Source of the DNA: Duganella rivi
GTDB taxonomy: Bacteria > Pseudomonadota > Gammaproteobacteria > Burkholderiales > Burkholderiaceae_D
NCBI RefSeq assembly: GCF_009857435.1
Contig: NZ_WWCK01000006.1
Span: 331,029 to 395,028 of the forward strand
Direction: 5' to 3'
Length of the DNA stretch: 64,000 nt
A program made the position numbers and the translations under genes. Below are positions 25,418 to 34,642 of the stretch, one piece after another (within the stretch, counting starts at the first letter, position 1; every line of letters starts with the position of its first letter). The notes under the pieces are model-generated. The model did no database searches and was not told the DNA's origin. It worked only from the letters and a program-made list of their open reading frames with translations.

Positions 25418-27481
25418 TTACCACATGATCACGCGGTCTTTCGGGGCGAGGTACATCTTGTCGCCCGGTTTGATGCCGAAGGCGTCGTAGAAGCCCGGCT
25501 GGTTGCGCATGGTGCCGTTGGCGCGGAACTGGCCTGGCGAGTGCGGGTCGGTCTTGATCTGCTGGATCTGTGCCGCTTCACGCATCTTCATGCGCCACAC
25601 TTGCGCGAAGCCCATGTAGAAGCGCTGGTCGCCGGTCAGGCCGTCGATCACCGGTGCTTTCTTGCCTTTCAGCGACAGCTTGTAGGCTTTGTACGCAATT
25701 GCTACGCCGCTGTTGTCGGCAATGTTCTCGCCCAGGGTCAGCTCGCCGTTGACGTGGTAGCCAGGCAGCGGGCTGAACTGGTTGTACTGCTCCACCAGCA
25801 TCTTGGTCTTGGCTGCGAAGTTCTTGTGATCCTCGGCGCTCCACCAGTCGCGCAGGTTGCCGTCGCCGTCGTACTGGGCGCCTTGGTCGTCGAAGCCGTG
25901 CGAGATTTCGTGGCCGATCACGCCGCCGATGGCGCCGTAGTTGACCGCGTCATCCGCGTCCGCGTTGAAGAACGGCGCCTGCAAGATCGCTGCCGGGAAC
26001 ACGATTTCGTTCATCTCCGGGTTGTAGTAGGCGTTGACGGTTTGCGGCGTCATGCCCCACTCGTCGCGGTCGATAGGCTTGCCCAGCTTGTTCAGCTCTT
26101 TGTTGTAGTCGAACTGGCGCGAGCGCATCACGTTGCCCACCAGATCATCCTTGCGGATTTCCAATGCGCTGTAGTCGCGCCACTTGTTCGGGTAGCCGAT
26201 TTTGTAGGTGAACTTGGCCAGCTTGGCTTGCGCCTGCTTTTTGGTGACCGGGGTCATCCAGTCCAGCTTGTCGATCGAGGTCTTGTACGACGCCAGCAGG
26301 TTTTTCACCAGCTGTTCCATACGCGCCTTGCGCTCGGCCGGGAAGTGTTCGCCAACATACAGCTTGCCGACGGCTTCGCCCAGCGCGCCTTCGGTCACGG
26401 ACACGCCGCGTTTCCAGCGTGGACGCTGCTCGGTCACGCCGCTCAGCACGGTGCCGTAGAAAGCGAAGTTTTCATCGACGAAGGCCTTGCTCAGGTACGG
26501 CGCGTGCGCGCGCACCACTTGCCATTGGAAGTAGGCTTTCAGGGTTTCCAGCGGGGTGCTTTCCAGCAGCGCGGTCATGCCTTTCAGGTAGCTCGGCTGG
26601 CTGACGATCACGTAGCTGACTTTGCCTGCAACGCCGGCATCGGCCAGGTAGGCGTTCCAGTCGTAGCCCGGCGCTACTTCGCCCAGCTTGGCGATGTCGA
26701 CCTTGTTGTAGGCTTTGACCGGGTCGCGCAGTTCCACCTTAGTCCATTGCAGCTTGGCCAGTTCGGTTTCAAACGCAACGATGGAGCGCGCGGTGGCGGC
26801 GGCATTGGCGTCGCCTGCCAGCGTCAGCATCTTGGCGATGTGCTTCTCGTACTTGGCCAGCGTGTCGGCCAGCTTGGCGTCGTCGGCTTTCAGGTAGTAG
26901 TCGCGATCCGGCAGGCCCAAGCCGTCCTGGTACAGGTCGGCCACGTATTTGGTCGAATCCTTGTTGTCCTGGTGGACGCCGTAGGTGTACGGTGCGCTCA
27001 CGCCGATCTGGTTGAAGTGCGAGATCAGGGCCGGCAGTTGTTTTTTGTCGCTCAGCGCGGCAACCTTGGCCAGTTCCGCGTTCAGCGGCGTCAGGCCCAG
27101 TTGTTCCAGCTTGGCTTCATCCATGAAGCTGGCGTAGAAGTCGCCGATGCGCTGTGCTTCCGGGCCGCCGGCCTTGTTGCCAGCAGCGCCTTCGATAATC
27201 GCGCGCAGTTGCGGCTGGATGTCATCGCGCAGCTTGGCAAAGCTGCCCCAGCTCGACTTGTCGGCCGGGATCTCGGTCGTGGCCAGCCACTTGCCGTTCA
27301 TGTGGGTGAACAGGTCGTCCTGCACGCGCACGGCCGGATCGATGTATTCGACGGCGATGCCGGAGGCCGGCTTGCTTGCTACTTTGGCGCTGGCAGGGGC
27401 GGCGCTTTTGGCGCTGTCTGCGGCGCCGGCCAAACCTGCGATCAGGCTCAGCATCAATGCACTTACGAGATGACGTTTCAC
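25418..27481 (-). CDS. M13 family metallopeptidase (neprilysin/PepO-type), copy 1
   Basis: Zinc endopeptidase of 687 residues in the M13 family, probably secreted to the periplasm or beyond. The signal peptide is KRHLVSALMLSLIAGLAGA. The active site has VIGHEISHGFDD (HExxH, about 520) and the downstream ENIADNSG carrying the third zinc ligand. RANGTMRNQPGFYDAFGIKPGDKMYLAP near the end is the family's substrate-binding region. The start is GTG 27481 with GGA upstream. Compared with copies 2 and 3 it has an added Ala/Ser-rich linker after the signal (SAKSAAPASAKVASKPASG). It is the last of three tandem copies behind a TonB receptor. Confidence 0.93.
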   Translation of the reverse strand: MKRHLVSALMLSLIAGLAGAADSAKSAAPASAKVASKPASGIAVEYIDPAVRVQDDLFTHMNGKWLATTEIPADKSSWGSFAKLRDDIQPQLRAIIEGAAGNKAGGPEAQRIGDFYASFMDEAKLEQLGLTPLNAELAKVAALSDKKQLPALISHFNQIGVSAPYTYGVHQDNKDSTKYVADLYQDGLGLPDRDYYLKADDAKLADTLAKYEKHIAKMLTLAGDANAAATARSIVAFETELAKLQWTKVELRDPVKAYNKVDIAKLGEVAPGYDWNAYLADAGVAGKVSYVIVSQPSYLKGMTALLESTPLETLKAYFQWQVVRAHAPYLSKAFVDENFAFYGTVLSGVTEQRPRWKRGVSVTEGALGEAVGKLYVGEHFPAERKARMEQLVKNLLASYKTSIDKLDWMTPVTKKQAQAKLAKFTYKIGYPNKWRDYSALEIRKDDLVGNVMRSRQFDYNKELNKLGKPIDRDEWGMTPQTVNAYYNPEMNEIVFPAAILQAPFFNADADDAVNYGAIGGVIGHEISHGFDDQGAQYDGDGNLRDWWSAEDHKNFAAKTKMLVEQYNQFSPLPGYHVNGELTLGENIADNSGVAIAYKAYKLSLKGKKAPVIDGLTGDQRFYMGFAQVWRMKMREAAQIQQIKTDPHSPGQFRANGTMRNQPGFYDAFGIKPGDKMYLAPKDRVIMW

Positions 27482-27510
27482 GAGGATTTCCTTCTAGATT
27501 TTAATAAGAA

Positions 27511-27532
27511 GGCCCATTGCTCAGGATGGGCC
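27511..27532 (-). terminator. Hairpin between M13 copies 2 and 1
   Basis: GGCCCAT/ATGGGCC (7-bp stem, 8-base loop) followed on the minus strand by a T-rich tract (TTCTTATTAAAAT). It may partly terminate the operon, lowering expression of the last copy, or process the mRNA. Confidence 0.5.
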
Positions 27533-27551
27533 AGACTGCGTTTATAACACA

Positions 27552-29576
27552 TCACCACATGATGACGCGGTCTTTGGGCGCCAGGTACATCTTGTCGCCC
27601 GGCTTCACGCCGAAGGCTTCATAGAAGCCCGGCTGGTTGCGCACCGTGCCATTGGCGCGGAACTGATCCGGCGAGTGCGGATCGGTTTTCAAAGAGACGA
27701 TTTGCTGCGCATCGCGCATCTTGGCGCGCCACACCTGGCCGAAGCCCATGTAGAAGCGCTGCTCGCCAGTCAAGCCGTCGATCACCGGCGCCGGCTTGCC
27801 GCCCAGCGACAGCAAGTAAGCCTTGTGGGCAATGGCTGCGCCGCTGTTGTCGGCAATGTTCTCGCCCAAGGTCAGCTCGCCATTGACGTGGTAGCCCTTC
27901 ACCGGACTGTAAGCGCTGTACTGCTTGACCAGCATCTTGGTCTTGGCGGCAAAATTTTTATGATCGGCCTTTGTCCACCAGTCGCGCAGATTGCCGTCGC
28001 CGTCGTACTGCGCGCCTTGGTCGTCAAAGCCGTGGCTGATTTCGTGGCCGATCACCGCGCCGATGCCGCCGTAGTTGACTGCATCATCGGCTGCCGCGTC
28101 AAAGAACGGCGGCTGCAAAATCGCTGCCGGGAATACGATCTCGTTAAGCTCAGGGTTGTAGTAGGCGTTGACGGTTTGCGGCGTCATGCCCCACTCATCG
28201 CGGTCAATCGGCTTGCCCAGCTTGTTGACTTCCTTGGCGTACTCGAACGCGCGCGAGCGCATGCGGTTGCCGACCAGGTCATCCTTGACCACCACCAGCG
28301 ACGAATAGTCGCGCCACTTGTTCGGATAGCCGATCTTGATGGTGAACTTGGCCAGCTTGGCTTGCGCCTGCTTCTTGGTTTCCGGGCCCATCCAGTCCAG
28401 CGTTTCGATGCTCTGGCCGAACGCGATCAGCAGGTTCTTCACCAGTTCTTCCATGCGCGCCTTGCGCTCGGCCGGGAAGTGCTGCTCGACGTACAGCTTG
28501 CCCAGCGCCTCGCCCAGCGCGCTATCGGTGAAGTTGACGGCGCGTTTCCAGCGCGGCTCCTGCTCGTTCACGCCGCTCAGCACCTTGCCGTAGAAGGCGA
28601 AGTTCTCTTCCGCGAAGTCCTTGGACAGGTAGGCGGCGTTGCCGTGCAAGACATGCCACTGGAAGTACACCTTCCACGTCGCCAGCGGCACCTTGTTGAG
28701 CACCTTGTTGAAGCCGGTGATGTAGCTCGGCTGGCTGACGATCACATAATCGACCTTGCCGGCGATGCCGGTATCGTTGAGCCAGGTAGTCCAGTCGTAG
28801 CCGGGCGCCAGCTTGGACAGCTGATCGAGCGGCACCTTGTTGTAGGCCTTGATCGGATCGCGCAATTGCACCTGCGTCCACTGCACCTTGGCCAGCTCGG
28901 TTTCCAGCGCGACGATGGCTTTCGCATCGGCCGCCGGATTGGCGTTGCCGGCCATGCCCAGCATCTTGGCGACGTGCAGCTCGAACTTGGCCAGCGCGTC
29001 GGCCATCTTCTTGTCCGACTTCTTCAGGTAGTAATCGCGGTCAGGCAGGCTCAGGCCTTCCTGCACGATATCGGCCACGTACTTGGTCGAATCCTTGTTG
29101 TCCTGGTGGATGGTGAAGGCGTACGGCGCGATGTAGTAGCGGTTGAAGTGGGCGATCAGCGCCGGGATTTGCTTCTTGTCGGTCAGCGCTGCCACGCGGT
29201 CAAAATCGGCTTTCAGCGGCGTCAGGCGCAGCTGTTCCAGCTTGGCCTCGTCCATGTAGCTGGCGAAGAAATCGCCGATGCGCTGGGCATCCGTGCCCGG
29301 CTGCTTGTTCGGATCGGCGGCGGCCGCTTCGATGATGGCGCGCAGCTGCGGCTTGGTGTCGTCATCCAGCTTTTCAAACGAGCCCCAGCTCGACTTGTCC
29401 GACGGGATTTCCGTGTTGGCTAGCCACTTGCCGTTCAGATTGAGGAAAAAATTATCCTGCGGGCGCACGCTGTTATCGATGTTACCGATATCAACGCCCG
29501 AGGTTTTAGGTTCAGCATGTACGCCGGCCGAGGCCAGCAGCCCCAGCATCAGCGCGCTTACGAGAGTGGTCTTCAA
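27552..29576 (-). CDS. M13 family metallopeptidase, copy 2
   Basis: Secreted M13 zinc endopeptidase of about 674 residues. Start taken as TTG 29576 because GGAG (complement of 29585-29588) lies about 8 bases upstream and the protein then begins with a normal signal peptide (KTTLVSALMLGLLASAGVHA) in line with the other two copies. An ATG at 29639 would add 21 unlikely residues. HExxH is in VIGHEISHGFDD (about 511), with ENIADNSG downstream. Long blocks are nearly identical to copy 1 (QAQAKLAKFTIKIGYPNKWR; IDREEWGMTPQTVNAYYN-type), showing tandem duplication. N-terminal regions differ, which may change substrate choice. Confidence 0.92.
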   Translation of the reverse strand: MKTTLVSALMLGLLASAGVHAEPKTSGVDIGNIDNSVRPQDNFFLNLNGKWLANTEIPSDKSSWGSFEKLDDDTKPQLRAIIEAAAADPNKQPGTDAQRIGDFFASYMDEAKLEQLRLTPLKADFDRVAALTDKKQIPALIAHFNRYYIAPYAFTIHQDNKDSTKYVADIVQEGLSLPDRDYYLKKSDKKMADALAKFELHVAKMLGMAGNANPAADAKAIVALETELAKVQWTQVQLRDPIKAYNKVPLDQLSKLAPGYDWTTWLNDTGIAGKVDYVIVSQPSYITGFNKVLNKVPLATWKVYFQWHVLHGNAAYLSKDFAEENFAFYGKVLSGVNEQEPRWKRAVNFTDSALGEALGKLYVEQHFPAERKARMEELVKNLLIAFGQSIETLDWMGPETKKQAQAKLAKFTIKIGYPNKWRDYSSLVVVKDDLVGNRMRSRAFEYAKEVNKLGKPIDRDEWGMTPQTVNAYYNPELNEIVFPAAILQPPFFDAAADDAVNYGGIGAVIGHEISHGFDDQGAQYDGDGNLRDWWTKADHKNFAAKTKMLVKQYSAYSPVKGYHVNGELTLGENIADNSGAAIAHKAYLLSLGGKPAPVIDGLTGEQRFYMGFGQVWRAKMRDAQQIVSLKTDPHSPDQFRANGTVRNQPGFYEAFGVKPGDKMYLAPKDRVIMW

Positions 29577-29641
29577 GTCTATATCTCCGAATGTATAGGC
29601 GAGTCTCGGAACAATAGCAAAAATACCACTCCCGGTCATCT

Positions 29642-31663
29642 TTACCAGATGCTCACGCGCTGTTCCGGCGCAACATACAGCTTGTCGCCGGGCTTGACAC
29701 CAAAGGCTTCATAGAATCCCGGCTGGTTCACCACCGGGCCGTTGACGCGGAACTGGCCCGGCGAATGCGGGTCGGTCTTCACTTGCAGGATTTGCTGGTC
29801 TTCGCGCATCTTCACGCGCCACAGCTGGCCCCAGCCCATGAAGAAGCGCTGCTCGCCGGTGAAGCCATCGATCACCGGCGCCGTCTTGCCGGCCAGCGAC
29901 AGCTTATAAGCCTTGTAGGCAATCGCCATGCCGCTGTTGTCGCCGATGTTCTCGCCCAGGGTCAGCGCGCCGTTGACCTTGTAGCCCGGCAGCGGGCTGT
30001 AGCCGCTGTACTGCTTGACCAGCGCGTCGGCCTTGGCGCGGAAGTTGGCGCGGTCTTCCTTGGTCCACCAGTCGCGCAGATTGCCATCGCCGTCCGACTG
30101 GCTGCCGCCGTCGTCGAAGCCGTGGCCGATTTCGTGGCCGATCACCGAGCCGATGGCGCCGTAGTTGACCGCATCGTCAGCGCGCGCATCAAAGAACGGC
30201 GGTTGCAGGATGGCGGCCGGGAACACGATCTCGTTCATGGTCGAGTTGTAGTAGGCGTTGATGGTTTGCGGCGTCATGCCCCACTCTTCGCGGTCGATCG
30301 GCTTGCCCAGCTTGGCGATCATGCGTTGGTGGCGGAAGTACTCGGCACGCAGCACGTTGCCCATCAAATCATTCTTCACCACCGACAGCGCGCTGTAATC
30401 GCGCCACTTGTTCGGGTAGCCGATCTTCGGCGTGAACTTGGCCAGCTTGGCTTGCGCCTCCAGCTTGGTGGCCGGGCTCATCCAGTCGAGGCCGTCGATG
30501 CTTTGCTTGTAGGCGGTCAGCAGGTTCTTCACCAATTCATCCATGCGCGCCTTGCGCTCGGGCGGGAAATATTCCGCCACGTACAGCTTGCCCAAGGCTT
30601 CGCCGAGGCTGCCTTCCACCAGCGCCACCGCCGACTTCCAGCGCGGCGGCTTGACGGCCACGCCGGTCAGCACGGTGCTGTAGAAATCGAAATGGGCGTC
30701 GGCAAATTCTTTCGACAAATACGGCGAGGCTTCGCGCAGCAACTGCCACTCAAAGTAGGACTTCCACGTGGCGAGGTCGGTCTTTTCCAGCACGGCGTTG
30801 AAGCCGGTCAGATAGCTCGGCTGCTGCACGATCACGTAGCTGACCTTGTTGGCGACGCCGCTGGCGGCCAGTGCGTGGCCCCAGTCGAAACCGGGCGCCA
30901 GCTCGGACAGCTCTTTCACCGTCATCTTGTTGTAGCGCTTGACCGGATCACGGTTCTCTACCTTCGTCCACTGCGCCTCGGCCAGCGCGGTCTCCAGCGC
31001 AACGATTTTCTTGGCGTTGGCGTAAGCGTTACGGTCGCCGGACAGGCTCAGGATTTTGCCGATGTGCAGTTCGTACTTGGCCAAAGCGCTGGCCATCTTG
31101 GCATCGTCTTTTTTCAGGTAGTAGTCGCGGTCAGGCAAGCCAAGACCGCTCTGGCCGATATAGACCGCATACTTGGTCGATTCCCGCGCATCCTGGCGCA
31201 CGCTCAGGCCGTACGGCGTGCTGACGCCGATCTGGGTCAGGTGCGCAAACAGCAGCGGCAAGCCCTTCTTGTCCTTGAGCGCGCGGATGCGGTTCAGTTC
31301 GCCGGTCAGCGGGCGGATGCCCAACTCGTTGAGCTTGTCTTCATCCATGAAGCTGGCGTACAGGTCGGCAATTTTTTGCGGCTCGGTGCCGGTCTTGGCT
31401 TTTTCAGCGGCGGCCTTTTCGATCAAACCGCGCAGCTGCGGCAGCGTATCGTCGCGCAGCTTGGCGAAGGTGCCCCAGCTGGATTTCTCGCCCGGGATCT
31501 CGGTGGTCTTCAGCCAGCTACCGTTGAGGTAGGTGAAGAAATCATCTTGCGGACGCACGCTGGTGTCCATGTTGGGAATTTCGATGCCGGAGATCGGCTC
31601 CGCTGCGGTGGCGAAGGCGGTCATCAGGCTCAGGGTCAGTGCGGTCAGCAAGCGTGGTTTCAC
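29642..31663 (-). CDS. M13 family metallopeptidase, copy 3
   Basis: Secreted M13 zinc endopeptidase of 673 residues, the first of the three after the TonB receptor. The signal peptide is KPRLLTALTLSLMTAFATAA. The active site reads VIGHEIGHGFDDGG (about 508; the second His is kept, Ser is Gly relative to the other copies), with ENIGDNSG downstream. The start is GTG 31663, with AAGGA 6 bases upstream, and lies 15 bases after the receptor stop, so co-translation is likely. It is the most diverged of the three (FRHQRMIAKLGKPIDREEWG; RAKADALVKQYSGYSPLPGY). Confidence 0.93.
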   Translation of the reverse strand: MKPRLLTALTLSLMTAFATAAEPISGIEIPNMDTSVRPQDDFFTYLNGSWLKTTEIPGEKSSWGTFAKLRDDTLPQLRGLIEKAAAEKAKTGTEPQKIADLYASFMDEDKLNELGIRPLTGELNRIRALKDKKGLPLLFAHLTQIGVSTPYGLSVRQDARESTKYAVYIGQSGLGLPDRDYYLKKDDAKMASALAKYELHIGKILSLSGDRNAYANAKKIVALETALAEAQWTKVENRDPVKRYNKMTVKELSELAPGFDWGHALAASGVANKVSYVIVQQPSYLTGFNAVLEKTDLATWKSYFEWQLLREASPYLSKEFADAHFDFYSTVLTGVAVKPPRWKSAVALVEGSLGEALGKLYVAEYFPPERKARMDELVKNLLTAYKQSIDGLDWMSPATKLEAQAKLAKFTPKIGYPNKWRDYSALSVVKNDLMGNVLRAEYFRHQRMIAKLGKPIDREEWGMTPQTINAYYNSTMNEIVFPAAILQPPFFDARADDAVNYGAIGSVIGHEIGHGFDDGGSQSDGDGNLRDWWTKEDRANFRAKADALVKQYSGYSPLPGYKVNGALTLGENIGDNSGMAIAYKAYKLSLAGKTAPVIDGFTGEQRFFMGWGQLWRVKMREDQQILQVKTDPHSPGQFRVNGPVVNQPGFYEAFGVKPGDKLYVAPEQRVSIW

Positions 31664-31678
31664 AGCGTGTCCTTATGG

Positions 31679-33907
31679 TTAGAACTTCATTTCGTACTTG
31701 ATGCTCCAGACCGTGTAAGTCTGGTTGACGGTGTTGGCCATTTGGGTCAGGCCGTTGGTGGTGACGGTATTCGTGCCGATGGCGTCCTCGGCCGCCAGAT
31801 TGTTGGCCGAGATGCGCACCTGGTTGCGCGGGTTGAACTTCCACAGCGCGTACGCATCAAACGAGCGCTTGCGGCTAGTGTAGACCAGCTGCGACAAGCT
31901 GCTTTGGATCAGCGTTTCCGGCGTCCAGTTCAGGCTGCCACCTAGCGTGAGCGGCGCCTCCTTCATGCGGTAGTCCATGCCGAGGTTGGCGGTTTGCTTG
32001 GGCTGTGCATCGAGGCGGTTGTTCGGGCCGGGAATGTCATCCACGCTCGACCAGAAGCGGCTGTAGTTGCTGCGGAAATCAATTGCCGGCGCATCGGCCA
32101 TCAACTCCTGCAACTGGAACTTGGCTTCGAGCTCGATGCCCTTGGTGCGCGCGTGGCCGATATTGCGCGGCGTCGACACCCAGCGCGGGCCGGTGCTGGT
32201 GTTTTGCAGCGTGATGTCGCGGCGGATCAAGTCGTCGATATCGCGGATGAAGCCGCTGGCGCTCAAGATGCCAGCGCGGCCAAGGTAGTGCTCGTAGGCG
32301 ACGTCGAGGCCGGTCGCCAATTCCGGCTTCAGGTTCGGATTGCCGGTGCGGTCAGGACGCGTAGCGCTGTTCAGGCGCGACAAGGCTGGCAAGGCAATCA
32401 GATCTTGAATATTGGCGGCCTTGTAGCTCTTGGTCAGGCTGGCGCGGATTTGATCTTTCTCGTGGCCGGGAATGCGGTACACCGCGTGCAGCAATGGGCT
32501 GAGTACGCTGCTGGTATTGCTGATCTCGCCCTTGGCGCTGCTGCTGGTGGTGCGGATGCCTTCCCAGCGCACACCGGCGTAGCCCGACCATTGCGAGGAA
32601 ATATCCCACTCGTCCTGCACAAACACGGCAAGGCGGCGCGTGTCGGCGGTGAGGTTGTCGCCGGAATCTTCAAACTGGGCGTTGCCGTCCTTATCGACCG
32701 AGGTCTTGGTTTCTTCGCGGTGGCCCAGCTCGATATCCCAACCGGCCGCCAAGCCGTGCTGCTTGCCGATCGGCGTGCTGTACTTGCCGCCAGTGCTGGC
32801 GCTGCGGTCGCGCACGGTGGCGGTGTCGGTGAAGCGATCCAGTAATATGCCAGCGTTGTCGTACTGGTAGCGCAGCGAGTCGTTGTCGCTATGGCCGCTG
32901 CCAAAGCCGAACTTCACGTCCAGCTTGGCCGCGCCTTCCAGCTTGTGCACCCAGTTGCCGAAGCCACGGAAGAAAGTGGCCTCGCTGTGCGCGTTGGTCT
33001 GCGCGAGGTTGTACTCGGGCGGCTGCAGCAGCGATGCGGGCACGAGGCCGCTGTTTTGCGTGAGGTCGCTGCGCGCGTCGCTGTCGCTGCGGTTGACCAT
33101 CAGGAAGGGCTGGAAGTTCAGCGTATCGCCGCCGTCAAACTTGTAGGATAGGCGCGGCGTCAAATGCAGGCTACGCGTTTCGCGCTGAGTTTGATCGAGA
33201 ACGTTCTCGTCCTTGCTGACCTGGCCGTCGCTGCGGGTGTCGAGATTGTGCGTCTCGGTTTGATCGTGCTGGTGGTTTCCCGAAATGGTGCCGGTCAACA
33301 GCCACGTCAGGCTACCGGTCTTGCCCGGTACGGTCAGCGAAATATTCGGCGCGTGGCGGCCCTGCTCGATGGTGTCGGTAATCTTGAGCTGGTTGTCGCG
33401 CTGCTGGTAGCCGTCGCGCAGAATGATGTTGATGGTGCCGGCAATCGCCCGCGTGCTGTGCTCAGCCACCGGGCCGCGCATGATTTCGATCCGCTCCACC
33501 TGATCCGGCGACAGCGACTCCATCGAGAAGCCGGCCGGCGGACGCTCGCCGTTCAGCAGGATCTGCGTGTAGCCGCTGCCCATGCCGCGCATGCGCACGT
33601 CGCCTCCGCGGCCGGGACGGCCACCGAGCGTCACGCCCGGCAAGCGCTTGAGCACATCGCCGAGATTGCTATCGCCATTGCGATCCAGCTCCTCGCGGCC
33701 GTAGATCTGCTTGCCCGCCACCGAATTACGCCGCTCGGCCATATCGTCGGCGCGGCCGCCGCTGATGGTGACCTGCTGCATCTGCTTGTCCACAGCGGCC
33801 TTGACCGTGGGCTGCGGCGCGGCATCAGCCGGTGCGCTGTCGGTCTGGGCGCTGGCGTTGGCCGCGCCTAGCAAAGTCAGCCAGGCAAGCGGTAATAATT
33901 TGCTCAT
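31679..33907 (-). CDS. TonB-dependent receptor leading the M13 peptidase operon
   Basis: Outer-membrane receptor of 742 residues. The signal peptide ends at ANASA. MQQVTISGGRAD (about 43-54) is TonB-box-like. The plug domain has LGDVLKRLPGVTLGGRP, RGMGSGYTQILLNGERPP and VERIEIMRGPVAEHSTRAIAGTINIIL. The barrel ends in WSIKYEMKF. It is shorter than the two sugar-locus receptors and closer to FepA/FecA-type receptors. Three secreted M13 peptidases follow in the same orientation, 15 bases away. The natural guess is capture of peptides or peptide-containing ligands, but a siderophore or cofactor ligand is not excluded. A perfect inverted repeat (33920-33943) covers the region just upstream of the start. 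Confidence 0.9.
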   Translation of the reverse strand: MSKLLPLAWLTLLGAANASAQTDSAPADAAPQPTVKAAVDKQMQQVTISGGRADDMAERRNSVAGKQIYGREELDRNGDSNLGDVLKRLPGVTLGGRPGRGGDVRMRGMGSGYTQILLNGERPPAGFSMESLSPDQVERIEIMRGPVAEHSTRAIAGTINIILRDGYQQRDNQLKITDTIEQGRHAPNISLTVPGKTGSLTWLLTGTISGNHQHDQTETHNLDTRSDGQVSKDENVLDQTQRETRSLHLTPRLSYKFDGGDTLNFQPFLMVNRSDSDARSDLTQNSGLVPASLLQPPEYNLAQTNAHSEATFFRGFGNWVHKLEGAAKLDVKFGFGSGHSDNDSLRYQYDNAGILLDRFTDTATVRDRSASTGGKYSTPIGKQHGLAAGWDIELGHREETKTSVDKDGNAQFEDSGDNLTADTRRLAVFVQDEWDISSQWSGYAGVRWEGIRTTSSSAKGEISNTSSVLSPLLHAVYRIPGHEKDQIRASLTKSYKAANIQDLIALPALSRLNSATRPDRTGNPNLKPELATGLDVAYEHYLGRAGILSASGFIRDIDDLIRRDITLQNTSTGPRWVSTPRNIGHARTKGIELEAKFQLQELMADAPAIDFRSNYSRFWSSVDDIPGPNNRLDAQPKQTANLGMDYRMKEAPLTLGGSLNWTPETLIQSSLSQLVYTSRKRSFDAYALWKFNPRNQVRISANNLAAEDAIGTNTVTTNGLTQMANTVNQTYTVWSIKYEMKF

Positions 33908-33919
33908 GATCGTAGTCGT

Positions 33920-33943
33920 TAGAATTCTTGCGGAGGAATTCTA
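33920..33943. promoter_or_regulatory. Inverted repeat TAGAATTC-N8-GAATTCTA
   Basis: Perfect 8-base arms (33920-33927 and 33936-33943) separated by TTGCGGAG, 13 to 36 bases upstream of the receptor ATG. On the mRNA strand the loop holds CTCCGCAA and the arms would form a hairpin beside the ribosome site. It could instead be a repressor site. Confidence 0.5.
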
Positions 33944-34017
33944 CCGTCATGACTGGCTGCCAAGCCGCTTGCCGCCTGCTTTTTACTTTTCGATACACGG
34001 CCTAGGGGGAACCCTTA

Positions 34018-34599
34018 TCAGCCGCCGCCCGGCAAGCTGATGTTGGCGCCGCCCGGGCCGCCGCTGACGCCCATGCCACCGCCGCCGCCACGCCGGCCGC
34101 CACCGCGATGCTCGCCGCCCTCTTCCTTGCGTTCCGGGCGCGGTGCGGCGCCGCCCTCGGGCGCCACGCGCTGCAATTGCTCGCTCAGCATCTGCGCCAC
34201 GGTTTGGCGCTGGCTTTCACTCAGGGCATCATTGACAGTCAGCCACCATTCGCGCAGCTGCTTTTCCTCGGCCGCGCTGATATTGGTTTCCTCGTCCATC
34301 GCCTTGCCCAGATCGCGCAGCTCGACATTGGCGCCCTGCGCACCGGCCAGCGTAGCCGCTTGCAGGCGTTCGCGGCGGGCCTTGCGCTCGCTGAGCAGCT
34401 TGCGGGTCTTGGATTCCGTCTGCGCCCACAAGGTTTGCTGATTGGCGTTCAAGCTCAGCGATTTTTTCAGCTCCGACGCCATCGGCAGGTAATCCTCGGC
34501 GCGCATCTCCGCCACCGGCAGCGCAAAGGCCGGGGACAGCAGCGCGGACAAGATCAACGCAGCACTCAAGCGGCGAACAGGAAATGGCAGAAATCGCAT
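34018..34599 (-). CDS. Spy/CpxP-like periplasmic protein with a Gly-rich tail
   Basis: Helical secreted protein of 193 residues. The signal peptide is RRLSAALILSALLSPAFA. SLNANQQTLWAQTESKTRKL and ALSESQRQTVAQMLSEQL resemble the LTxxQ-type repeats of Spy/CpxP periplasmic chaperones, but similarity is loose. The tail from about 155 is Pro/Arg/Glu- then Gly-rich (RGGGRRGGGGGMG...), unusual for that family. ATG 34599 has GGAG 5 bases upstream. An intrinsic terminator-like hairpin ends only about 15 bases before the ATG. A tandem GTAAG-N5-GTAAG (34713-34727) resembles a CpxR box, suggesting envelope-stress control. Confidence 0.65.
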   Translation of the reverse strand: MRFLPFPVRRLSAALILSALLSPAFALPVAEMRAEDYLPMASELKKSLSLNANQQTLWAQTESKTRKLLSERKARRERLQAATLAGAQGANVELRDLGKAMDEETNISAAEEKQLREWWLTVNDALSESQRQTVAQMLSEQLQRVAPEGGAAPRPERKEEGGEHRGGGRRGGGGGMGVSGGPGGANISLPGGG

Positions 34600-34614
34600 G
34601 TAAGCTCCGTAGAT

Positions 34615-34642
34615 AAAAAAAAACCAGCGCTTGGGGCGCTGG
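34615..34642 (-). terminator. Terminator-like hairpin just before the Spy-like gene (attenuator?)
   Basis: On the minus strand a 7-bp stem (CCAGCGC/GCGCTGG, 5-base loop) is followed by nine T's. The T-run ends 15 bases before the start codon, so every transcript of the gene must read through it. Confidence 0.7.

Noticed and set aside
25370-31945. Very long plus-strand open frames opposite the three M13 genes
   Set aside because: They are shadows caused by codon bias; the opposite strand encodes intact M13 peptidases with HExxH.
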